Positions 48,028 through 57,873 of a stretch of 64,000 nucleotides of DNA are shown here, in pieces (position 1 is the first letter of the stretch; the number at the start of each line of letters is the position of its first letter). The stretch covers positions 9,176,001-9,240,000 of the forward strand of contig NC_068557.1 of assembly GCF_022201045.2 (NCBI RefSeq). The letters are read 5' to 3'. Source of the stretch: Citrus sinensis. Lineage: Eukaryota > Streptophyta > Magnoliopsida > Sapindales > Rutaceae. Below the pieces are notes generated by a model. It did not search any database, was not told the DNA's origin, and saw nothing but the letters and a program-made list of their open reading frames with translations. The position numbers were made by a program, and so were the translations under genes.

Positions 48028-51000
48028 ATGGCGAAATCAGAATCACCAGATATTGAAGTAGGCAAGATGTATTTTCGTTATACTGATCACTTTCCTGGTC
48101 GAATTTCGAGCATGTGTATGTTATCTTCGGTCGTAAAAGCCATCGAGGAAAAATTAACAAAGCAGCAGTTGACTATGTTCAAAAAGGATATATTTGGGCA
48201 TTTTTTGGAGTGTCGAAGTTTTCCATTTAGTGGGGTAATTTTGCACAATCTTTACTGCGGCAAGTGGCCCATGAAGAAGATAGCCGTGAGAATCAATTAT
48301 GGTTTCAAATTGGTAAGCTTTTGATTCGCTTGTCAATTGTCGAATGGTGCTTGGTTACTGGACTTTCATTTGGTGTTGATACCAATCAAGAAAATGATGA
48401 AATGGAGCAGAGGCTACGGAATATGTATTTTGGTGGATGCATCGTAAGATTAATGTGAAGCAATTCGATGCAGTATTTAAGGAGTTGAAATTCGAGGAAA
48501 TGGACGATATGGACGCATTAAAGATTGCGCTATTTTATTTTGCCGACAGAGTACTAAATGCAAGAAAAAATCACTGTCAAATTAATTTCGATTGGCTTGA
48601 CCAAGTTGATGATATCCAGTACTTCCGAAAGCGTCCATGGGGTTTATTGTCATGGGAAATGATTTACGAGAGTCTTGACAATGCACTGTTCGAGAAAGAC
48701 GAGAAATTTAAAAAGACTCAGTTGAAAAATCCAGATCATAATATTGAAAAATACAATCTTTACGGCTTTACGTCTGGGGTTCAGGTGCTTTTTTTTGGTT
48801 TATTAATAAGTTTTATAGTATTAAATATTTGATAGTTGTTTTATTTGATTTTTCACTTTGGTTATTGTAGGCTTGGATTTACGAAGCAATCGGAGGGTTG
48901 TCATCAACATGGGTCGTCAAAACGAAGAATAAGATTCCCCGCATTCTGCAATGGAAGCCCATGGCGTCTTCGAAAATCAACTTTGCGGAGGTTTATTCGT
49001 TCTTCAACGACGAATCTCGTCTTATAAGTAATATGTATTACTTATTTTTTTAACTTTACTAAATTTAATAAATGTATACTTACTTAAAATTTTCAATTGA
49101 ATTTATGGCAGGGGGACGTTTTACAAACTCTTGAGCCAAATTCAAAGGAGAGTAGCAGAAAATATTGGCTCTCTGTGAAGGATTACTTGCCAAGCATTTC
49201 AGACTGGGTTCATAAGGTCGGTATACTCTAAGTACTAAAAATTTGTTAATCGAAATTTTTGACTTTTCATTTACTAATTTTAAATGATACTTTATACAGC
49301 ACCAACCCTCAATCAACGCGATGCTGTCGGTTACAAGGCAATCAGACGAGCATGACGATCATGACGACATACCAAACCCAATACCAGAGCAGCGTCATGA
49401 CACTTTTGAGGATGAGGTGGGTCATGACACTTTTGAGGATGAGGTACCAGCAGCAAACAGATAACTCTGATGACGCACAGGATTCTGAGGTTATAAATAA
49501 TATATGATATTTTTCTGAAATATAAATTATTATTTTTTTATTGTTATTCTAAATTTATTTTTTCCTTTTGTAATAGTCGAGGACAAAGCAGTTTAATGAT
49601 TACGTACGACGACGGCTGGATAAGATTGATTGTAACGTGTATGAAATAAAGTCAGAATTAAAAGATTTTAAAGAAACCGTTGTTGGCTTCATTGACACAT
49701 TTTCTAAGCGTCCAAATAAGGATTCTCCCACTGCACGCTCGTATGCGGTAAGCTAATTTAAATTTAATAATTATGTTCGTTTAACTTTTAATTTGATAGT
49801 TATTTAATATGTTCTTTTTGGCGAATGTACAGGCCCCGGATGACTATGGAGTGTATACTGACGTGGGCAATGAAAATTTGTCTACGCCCACGTCATTGTA
49901 TAGTTTCTACGGGGATGTTAGTGGGGAGAGCGTGCAGGTGTTCACATAGGTGCCTCCCGGCGTTAGTAAGTTCGGCCGCGCGTACATACTGTCATATGTT
50001 TATAACAGTCCTTACATGATTCCTCCGGTCAGGCGAGGACAGAACGTCCAGCCTTTACCGTGACCCCAAATCATGGACCATGCGATTGACATGAGTACGA
50101 GTGTGGATGTAAATCTACTGAGAGGATTGGAGGACTCTAGTCTGTTTGCTGAGTTTGATCGATGGTTCACTGGTGATAGTAGAGTCCGCCGGAGAGTCCA
50201 GCACCCGCGATCATTCTTTCAAATAATTTTGAATATATCTTCGATGGGATGGCTAGGCGATGAGGTATTTATATTTTCCTCGTGGTGTATTCTGTTGTGG
50301 ATTTGTGTATAACATTTATTTTTTAAATCGTAATATTTTTATTTCTATACAGCATATTCACGAGTATCTCCGCTTGATTAGCGAGAAACAACAGCAGTAT
50401 CCAAATGTCTTACTCCAACTTGTCACACATACTGACACATTATTTTGGATAACGTGCCGACAAAACTTATAAATACCATTTAATTTGATTTATAATTATT
50501 GTCTTTAAGTGTTGTTCATTTATGCATTTCTTGGTTATCTATGTACTAGGTGTTCTTGAATCAGTTATGGAACAACGGGGATTGTGCGGTCGATTCATTA
50601 GTATTCGACGACCGCTTGAATAGTTATCTTTGTGGGCGACAGCACACAATGTCCAAATCAATGACGGATGTCGATATGGTATGTATTTTATTACATTTCA
50701 CATGCTCTATAATGAAAATATTCGAGTTGTTGCTTTTTCTTTGTTGTATTTCAATTGCATATATAACGAATATGTTTTTTAATTTTTATATGCAGTTACT
50801 TATCCCTGTTAACTTGGACGGCGCGCATTGGGTACTAGCACGAGTTGACTTTTGGAAAAATAAAGTTTGGATTTATGACTCATTACTCACATTTCGCGAC
50901 GACAAAAGGTACAAGTTGAAATTCAAGCCACTTGAAGTTATATTCCCTCGGTGGTTGGAATATGTTGGCTTCTACAATATCCGACCTGAGTTGCGGAGTG

Positions 51001-51194
51001 AAGACCCGTGGAAAGTTATCGCAGTTAAGAGCGCGCCGCAACAAGAAAGAGGCACTGGCGATTGCAGTGTTTTTGTATTGATGGTTACGATGTATTTAAT
51101 GTTCGGGCTTAGATTGAAGTTTAACGCTAGTCATGTCGAGTACTTTAGAAAGAAGATTGCCGTTGATATATTTAATGACAATATTATATTGTAG
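48028..51194 (+). pseudogene. ULP1-like C48 cysteine protease with DUF1985-like N-terminus (MULE passenger)
   Basis: The first block (ATG at 48028) matches the plant DUF1985-type N-terminus that precedes ULP1 domains in transposon proteins, with FGHFLECRSFPFSGVILHN, then after a one-base frame break QLWFQIGKLLIRLSIVEWCL and TGLSFGVDT. A second frame break occurs near 48440. Several exons follow with visible acceptors (about 48870, 49113, 49301, 49577, 49832). The exon at 49832 has two in-frame stops (about 49947 and 50060). The C-terminal protease domain (50550-51194) is open, with His in GAHWVLARVDF, Asp in VWIYDS, the Gln before the active site, and Cys in GTGDCSVF, so the catalytic set survives. 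The family cleaves SUMO-like isopeptide bonds. The gene as a whole is broken unless unusual splicing removes the stops. Confidence 0.85.
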
Positions 51195-51406
51195 ACCTAT
51201 GTAGTAATTTTAATGTTGAAATTTGATTTTTTTTTAATTTGCGCACTTAAGTTTATATAATTTTAATGCCTCACATTTTGAACTTTAAAATAAAATAAAG
51301 TTTTATGAAATATAAGTGTACAATACACAAAAAACAATAACAGTTTTAACCAACCAAACACAAAAACAATAATAGTTTTAACCAACGAATAACACACAAA
51401 ATACAA

Positions 51407-53545
51407 CTAACTTCGAGTCGACGCAATAGGATTCTTACATCGCTTACGATTATGGCCTAGTTCATGACACCGGCCGCATCTTACAGTCCGCCGGTCAACG
51501 TCCTCGCCAGCCGAGGGTATTCTGAGCTCTTTACGACGGCCAAGTGGTGGTGCCTCAACTGGTGGGTATACTTGCATCTCTTGAATTTTATCTAGAACTT
51601 CCCAATCAGCCACATCACCAACTGGCTCCACTGGTTGTGCATAAGCCATCGCCAACGATTCTGTAGTGTAAAAGTCCGAGCAAAGGTTAATAAAATCCAC
51701 CCGGTGTGTTAGACACGCCGCAATTGCATGAGCACACACAAGCTGATCAAGCTGAAACACTCTGCAAGAGCAAGTTCTCTTTTGCAAGTCAACCAACCCT
51801 TCCTTAAGCCCACCGCCTATAACTTGAAAGCGATGCGGAGACACCGGCTGAACTATCATTCTTTCAGCTATAGTTCTCCTCTCAGTGACTATTTCATCCG
51901 CCCATGTTGTTAGCCGAGTAGTCATTGATTCAGCCACAATTTTTCTATCATAAAACTATTGCTGCAATGTTTTCCTAAAATGATCAACAAGATGCGTAAC
52001 AGGAAATTTTTTAGGTTCCCTCATGAAAGCATTAACGCTCTCCGCGATGCTGGTGGTAAGAATGCTGTACCTCCTACCTTTAAACTGAGACCTTGCCCAA
52101 TTACACGTACCGACATTATTTTCTAGGTAATTAGCCGCACCCGAGTGGATCATCCACAACTCTTCAAGTTGTCTCTTAAATTCCTCGTGGCCATATGCTT
52201 TTGCTGCATTAATAAAGGCAGGATCAAATTCATCCCAAAGAGCTTTGGACATTCTAAATTGTGACTTAATGTTACCTTTGACGTGGTAAAAACAAACGCC
52301 ATGAGTTGCATTGTGAAATACTTTAAGAACGGCTCTCCTTATGGCAGTGCATCGATCAGAGATAATTACCAACTCAGGTCTATCACCAATCACTCCGTGT
52401 AACTTCATCATAAACCATTCCCAAGCATCATTGTTTTCTGAATCCATGATCCTAATGGCTAACGGATACAATTGATTGTTACTATCAAGACATGTTGCCA
52501 CGAACATGCTTCCACGATATAGTCCTTTCAGATGAGTACTATCTACAGCAATGACAGGCCGAATGTACTGCATAAATCCCTTGATGGAAGATCCGAGTGC
52601 TACAAAATAGTACAAGAAATTACCATCTCCATCCTGCTCGAGGTGAGTGACTGTACCCTCATTCGCTGTAGTTAGTACGTGAGAGTATTTAGGGAGCAAG
52701 TTGTATGATTCTGTAGGGTTGCCGCGAATTATTTCAAGACCAACTTCTCTCGCCCTATATGCCTGCTGGTATGTTAACTGAACACCGTATTCTTGTTGCA
52801 TATATGCTCTTATGTCATTGGGAGTATAAATCCTCTTATCTTGAATATATTTTTCTGCGATAATATGACCGACAACCCGGCTCCTTACTTGACGACGTCC
52901 ATAAACCAATACCTCATTATGACAAGTGTGTACATTATCAATTCTCTTCACCACCCAAGGAACATTTTGCTCGTTCGAACTTCTAGTTGCTCGAATACGC
53001 CATTTACATGATTTTGAACAACAGTGAGCCTCGAAACGTGTCGTAGTAGACCGTGCAATCTTGAAATCAAACTTATCTCTAAAGGCCACCTTGCGTAGTT
53101 GTAATATAAGCTCATTCTTCTCAGCAAATAGCTTACCCACGCCGATATCATCTGAGTCACAACTGCTAACAAAGCTTGGAGCAACCATGTTCGAAGGCAA
53201 AGTTGGAGCAAGACTTGTAAGGGGGTCAATTCTCCTTCTCGATCGAACCATAGAAGGAATAGGTCTATTGCCTCTGTTATTCACAGGAGTATTGTCTTCA
53301 CACTCATCCTCATGCTGAAACGACGGAACATTCGAAGGACCGGCTCCTCCATCATCACCATCATCATTGAAACGAGTGCCCCGCCTCGTATTATTAAAAG
53401 GTTCTGCACAAACATTATCACCCTCTGTCTCATTATGAAAATCATCATTGTCCCGAAAATTATTGTTGTGATACGGAGAATATCGTTGCTCCAACGACGT
53501 TGTTATTGTGAGTTTTAACTCGACAAAGGCAGAACTAACCTCCAA
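51407..53545 (-). pseudogene. MuDR-type MULE transposase, nearly complete, one internal stop
   Basis: Two frames, 53545-51956 (529 codons) and the same frame continued to 51407, are separated only by a TAG at 51958-51956. In order: an acidic Asn-rich head (1-100), a MuDR domain with VGKLFAEKNELILQLRKVAF and a zinc-ligand set C175, C176, C180, H206, C208 (about 136-210), and the MULE catalytic domain with Asp335 (AVDSTHLKG), Asp397 (IISDRC) and a CFYH segment at 418-421. After the stop come a SWIM finger (CSCxxFQLDQLVCAHAIAAC) and a CCHC knuckle (CGRCHELGHNRKRC). Sequence around the stop suggests Trp TGG changed to TAG. The open frame's 5' end has no ATG (it starts at TTG), so the real start may lie in an upstream exon. 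Otherwise no frameshift in about 710 codons: a young insertion. Confidence 0.9.
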
Positions 53546-53610
53546 CTTATTGAAAATTAATGGAATATAAGTTTTTTTCTTAACAAAATTTTTTTAAGGT
53601 AATTCCCAAC

Positions 53611-54392
53611 ATTCTTATTAGTTGGATAAACCATATTAGCATACTGACGTGGGTACCACAGCCCAAAAATGTTTTTTCTCCACCTCATTTTATTCTAATA
53701 AATTTTCCTTTTACAAGTCATACGTATCTGAATATCCCATAATAATATTTTAAAATATAGTTATCTAAAGTTTGAATACCCTTAAATATTTTTAAAATTA
53801 ATAAAAACTGATCATTTGGGGATACACGTGAGGTGTGAGACATACACTTGGCATTTTCGGTAAGGTGCATTTAATCAGTCCATACATAGAATCAAAACGA
53901 GCGAGTTTCAAGTTACGAAGGGATAAAAAAAAAGGAAGAAGAAAAAGATGTAAAGTGCGCTTTATCTCCCCAATGGTATAAAAACTCCAAGAAATAATAA
54001 TAATTGAAGCAACATCCATGATGACTATACACTCTACAGTCTACACATTGGATTGACAGCGATGATACGTAAAGCACGCACTCAAAATCATACTAAGGTT
54101 TTCTTACATTGAAATCCCCTCCCCCCCTCTCCCGCAACAAAAAAAAAAGAAAAGGAGACGTGGGGCCCCCGCGTTGGACCTTTTTTGAACGCCAAACTCC
54201 ATCAGCGTAACGCCCTAGCTTAACCTAATCCCAATTTGTTCATGCCATAATTACAGTAGTTGGTACAAAATTATTTGACATTATAATATATTATATCATA
54301 TAATTTTGATCAGATGCACCCTGTCGTACATGTCATATTGCACGACATGATAAGTGTCAATTTCTCATTGATAGAACTGTATTACAAACTTA
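53611..54392. other. Intergenic between MULE and MITE
   Basis: No gene seen. A C-rich run occurs near 54118-54132. Confidence 0.5.
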
Positions 54393-55164
54393 GTGTATGT
54401 TTGGGAGTTAGAATTAAGTATGAGATTAGATTAACTTGGGGATTAAATATTTTATCCCATATTTAGCTACTTTGCTTGGATTGGATTAGGAGGACTAAAT
54501 TTAAATTTAGTCCTTAAATTATGGGATTAACAATCCCAATTTATAAGTGGGTTTAGATGAGGATTAGGATAAGAGAGAAAATTTATTCATATTTCTTTCA
54601 TAAATAACACTATTTTTTATTTGTAACCTAAAATTTAATTACTTAATTAATTATTTTATTCATGATTTACTTGAATTTATTTTTTATTTTGTTTTTATAG
54701 TCTAATTAAATTGGTACTTTTACTCCAATAAAATTAACTGTTCACTAATTTGTACAATAATTAATTGTATTAAATTTAATAATCACCAAATAATATTAAA
54801 AATAAGCATGGAATTTACTCATACAAGTAAATAATTGATTTTATATATACATTATTTGCTAACTTTTTGATAAAATAAAAAAATATAAAATATATGATAA
54901 AAATTAATTAAATAATTAAGTAGTTTTATTAATTTATATTTGTTTATTATAATTATGACTACCCAATAACTAATTTACGACATATTTAATTCTCTTGTTA
55001 ATTACCTTTAAATTAATTTTAATTATTACTATAAATATTCATAAATATTTTTTTGTATTTAAATATGATTTAACATTGTCTAATTCGATATCAAACATAA
55101 TCCAGCTTAATCCAATCCAATCCTAATAATTAGTCAAGTCCAATTTCGTGTGCCAAATGTAACC
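54393..55164. mobile_element. PIF/Harbinger-like MITE
   Basis: The left end gtgtatgtttgggagttaga and the complement of the right end (ggttacatttggcacacg) are related, and TTA flanks both sides (54390-54392, 55165-55167). The 772-bp interior is AT-rich and non-coding, with the Tourist-like words attaagt, ggattagg and tccaatcctaat in inverted arrangement. A perfect 24-bp palindrome centred between 54502 and 54503 lies near its left end. It resembles the nested MITE at 8516-9191 in size, end wording and target. Confidence 0.7.
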
Positions 55165-55203
55165 TTACAACTCTGTCAATAAAATAATAACATATGTCTT
55201 ATT

Positions 55204-55981
55204 TAGAGATGGCCAGTGGACCATGCCGTGCTAGCCTATCCCATCAAATAAAGGTTCAAGCGTGCTCATACTTATGTCGTACCATGCCCACTATGTGCTT
55301 CGAGTCGTGCCGTGCCATACTTTGCTTAATTTTTTTTTTCTTAGGCCCGGCATGGCACATGTGTCATGTTGTACCTAAGAAAAAAAGTCCGCTAAGCTTT
55401 TCTCTTTTTTGATTCTTTTTAAGAGGGCATGCCAAATTATCGACGTATTTTTTTCAAGCATGTGTACTTTTTAGGGTCCATGTGCTTTTATTCAAATTTA
55501 ATAGAATCGAAAATTCAAAACTTAAGTCCATATTCAATAATAATAAACTAATAATAGTAAAAGAAAGTAATATTAATTAATAAGTTTGAACCTATGTTAT
55601 TAAATTTTTTTTAATACTTAACAATAACAATAATAATACATTTTTCTTAAGGGTTAACTTAATTGTTAACTTAGACTTACATACAATCATAGATCATAGT
55701 TCATAATGATATTAATATATATTTATAAAATCATGATATTTATAATTTTATTTATTAAAATCATGATATCAATTATTTTTAATAAATTATAAAAATAAAT
55801 CAATTATACTATTTTTTAAACTAAGAATTAAATGAATTAAAAAGCTTGTACTAATAAAATATATTTAAAGATTTAATTTCAAGTTATTTGTAAAATTATA
55901 AAATTTTTAGTTTACTTTCATTAAAAAATAAAACGTGTTTTTTGCAGGTTTTTTCATGTGCCGTGTTTTACCCCATCTCTA
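55204..55981. mobile_element. hAT-like non-autonomous element
   Basis: Begins tagagatggccagtgg and ends ccccatctcta, giving TAGAGATGG inverted ends. Subterminal sequence on the left is dense in ccatgccgtgc, ggcccggcatgg and related words, which plant hAT elements with TAGAGATGGC-type ends often carry. The 8-bp flanks do not match, so the right boundary may be wrong or the flank rearranged. Confidence 0.5.
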
Positions 55982-55984
55982 ATC

Positions 55985-56150
55985 GTACAATGCTTTTAAG
56001 GTTTGCGTGCTTAAAATTCTAAACCCGGCATAGTCCGCGTGCATACCGTACCGTGCCGTGCGGCATGCTCTATCGAAACTTATTTGTGCCGTGCCATGCT
56101 ATATGGACACATGACATGCCACGTGCCATGCTAATGGTAGCAAGGTCGTA
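55985..56150. repeat. CGTGCC-rich repeat segment beside the hAT-like element
   Basis: Words such as ccgtaccgtgccgtgcggca, gtgccgtgccatgc and cacgtgccatgc crowd this interval, resembling the left arm at 55215-55360 in inverted sense. It may be the true right arm of the element, or a second related copy. Confidence 0.5.
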
Positions 56151-56239
56151 TAATCATATTCTATATACAATTGACCCTACTAGGATTTTTTTTCCTCCTT
56201 GAATTTTGTGTGCGCGTGTGTATATATATATATATATAT

Positions 56240-56267
56240 AAATATTAAAGGAGCTCCTTTAATATTT
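56240..56267. repeat. Perfect 28-bp palindrome after a TA run
   Basis: The arm aaatattaaaggag is followed without spacer by its exact complement. A gtgtgtatata microsatellite precedes it (about 56210-56240). It lies about 280 bp upstream of the tRNA-Gln gene. Confidence 0.9.
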
Positions 56268-56544
56268 GTATGAAATCACATATTTAGTTACATATATAAT
56301 TGTTCCCAATAATCACGTAGTTAATCTTGTTGTTGGTATTTCAACTTCTATGATGGTTGTATAATAGCATGGAACAAATATTAAAGAAATAGTGAATACA
56401 TAATTTCTTGTAGATTATGGGATCCGAAGATTTTACGTTAATTACTATAGACTAAAGTTTTTATCCCTTACCGAAACCATGAAAGAGACAATTCATGACT
56501 TAATACAATAAAATAAAAATGTCATGAAACAAGCAAACAAGGAA

Positions 56545-56616
56545 GGTTCCATGGTGTAGTGGTTAGCACTCTGGACTTTGAATCCAGCGACCTGGGTTCG
56601 ACTCCCGGTGGGACCT
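56545..56616 (+). tRNA. tRNA-Gln (UUG)
   Basis: A 72-nt cloverleaf reads cleanly. The acceptor stem GGTTCCA pairs with TGGGACC (one G-T pair). The anticodon loop CTTTGAA, closed by CTGGA/TCCAG, has anticodon TTG at 56578-56580. The T loop is GGTTCGACTCC. There is no intron and CCA is not encoded, as usual for plant nuclear tRNAs. It converges on tRNA-Glu 54 bp away; the T6 tract at 56656 is the first run of four or more T downstream. Confidence 0.97.
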
Positions 56617-56655
56617 TTATAGTGACGGTTTCTTAAAAAATTAAGATGTTAAAAG

Positions 56656-56667
56656 TTTTTTAAAAAA
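56656..56667. terminator. Shared two-way Pol III terminator (T6A6)
   Basis: The sequence ttttttaaaaaa presents a T6 stop to the tRNA-Gln transcript from the left and to the tRNA-Glu transcript from the right. It is 3 nt past the tRNA-Glu end and 39 nt past the tRNA-Gln end. Confidence 0.75.
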
Positions 56668-56670
56668 TAT

Positions 56671-56742
56671 TTCCGTTGCCGGGAATCGAACCCGGATCTC
56701 CTGGGTGAAAGCCAGGTATCCTAACCGTTGGACTACAACGGA
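56671..56742 (-). tRNA. tRNA-Glu (UUC)
   Basis: A 72-nt cloverleaf on the minus strand has acceptor stem TCCGTTG/CAACGGA with discriminator A. The anticodon loop CTTTCAC, within CCTGG/CCAGG, has anticodon TTC, and the T loop is GGTTCGATTCC. There is no intron. A T6 terminator follows directly. Confidence 0.97.
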
Positions 56743-57873
56743 TTGATGTTAATCGTCCAATCAGTTATTTATTTAATGTATCCCAACTTTATGTTGTTAC
56801 AGAGGTGAATGAATGTACTCGGGCTTTATGCTGTTACAAAGGTGAATGAATATACGACCTTGCTACCATTTTCGTGGCAACTAAATTGCTAATTTCATTG
56901 ATTAGGAAAGCACAAAACTTATGGCAACTTTCACATATCCAAGCCCAGGTTCATATACAGCAACAATCAAGCCAGTTCCAAATCTTAAAACAATCAAACC
57001 ATAGCTTCTTAACAACGAGGTGGCATCATTATTCTGCTAGAGAATTTTCTCAGGTAGCATGTACCATGTGATTGACCCTAATATGAATTATATGCTTTTT
57101 CTAAATTGACAAGCTTCAAAGACTGTAATGCAACAAGTTACAGCTGACTGTGAACCTGAGGGGATCAGAAGGCATTAACAATTCCTTGTTACTGGTATTT
57201 GCCATACTCAATTAGATTAGAGCATTTACAGTACAAATTATAGCTGCAATATCTAAGCCAATGAAAAAATCAACAAGACCAAGAAAATTTGAACTTAATT
57301 TCCTCTCTTTATTTTCCTGTATCATTCACAGATTCATTCTAAGAAAATAAATGTCTGCATCCGACGGACACAGCTACATATTGTCAACAGCAAAAGCCTT
57401 TAGCAAATTTTTTACACTTTTTCCCTAAAGTTCTCAAAAGTAATACTGGGATAATGTACAAGAGAAGGGAGGCCAACAACAACTAAAGTAATTAATCAAA
57501 AACCAAGTCAGTGCTTCCATTTTATCTGGTGAAGAAAATATAGTCCATCTTCTTGTTGCAGCACCTGCTTCACACTTAACCGCTTCAGCAATGACATTAT
57601 GACTTTCTTCACCGTGCTAAACTCATTAACTCTCACGATGTTTCAGTATCAGTGTCAGAGAAATGTCTTCACTACTACTCCAATCTGCAAAAATAGTTAT
57701 TCAAACAGATAGTCTTAAAATCTTATTCTGTTCGAAGTAAAGAAATGGATTGCAAGAATTCTCAGGCACTTAGTAGAGAATTAAGTTTTCTGAATTTTCT
57801 TCGATGGAAATTTTCTTTTACTCTACAAAATTCAGCACAATGGAAGAATTAAAGAGCATGTATTATCGTACAC
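56743..57873. other. Intergenic and kinase 3' UTR
   Basis: The word atg-tgttacagaggtgaatgaat recurs in near form at about 56793 and 56830. From about 57200 upward the sequence probably includes the kinase 3' UTR; an acceptor-like tttttgcag near 57687 (minus sense) could define a 3'-UTR or tail exon. No separate gene seen. Confidence 0.5.

Larger units (their letters stand above)
47370..53610. mobile_element. MULE transposon carrying a ULP1 protease gene (Kaonashi-like)
   Basis: Two transposon genes lie tail to tail: a ULP1-like gene reading right (48028-51194) and a MuDR-type transposase reading left (53545-51407), 212 bp apart. A ULP1-type passenger beside a MULE transposase is the hallmark of the Kaonashi (KI) group, and the convergent order recalls maize MuDR. 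I found no perfect terminal repeats. The best candidate ends are gggaaatttatagtaataacc at about 47366 and an imperfect complement beginning gggaattacctt ending near 53607; the 9-bp flanks match poorly. The ends are therefore approximate, and a non-TIR MULE is possible. Confidence 0.7.

Noticed and set aside
50550-51194. Possibility that the ULP1 block is an independent host gene
   Set aside because: It continues from transposon-type DUF1985-like exons with frame breaks and lies tail to tail with a MULE transposase.
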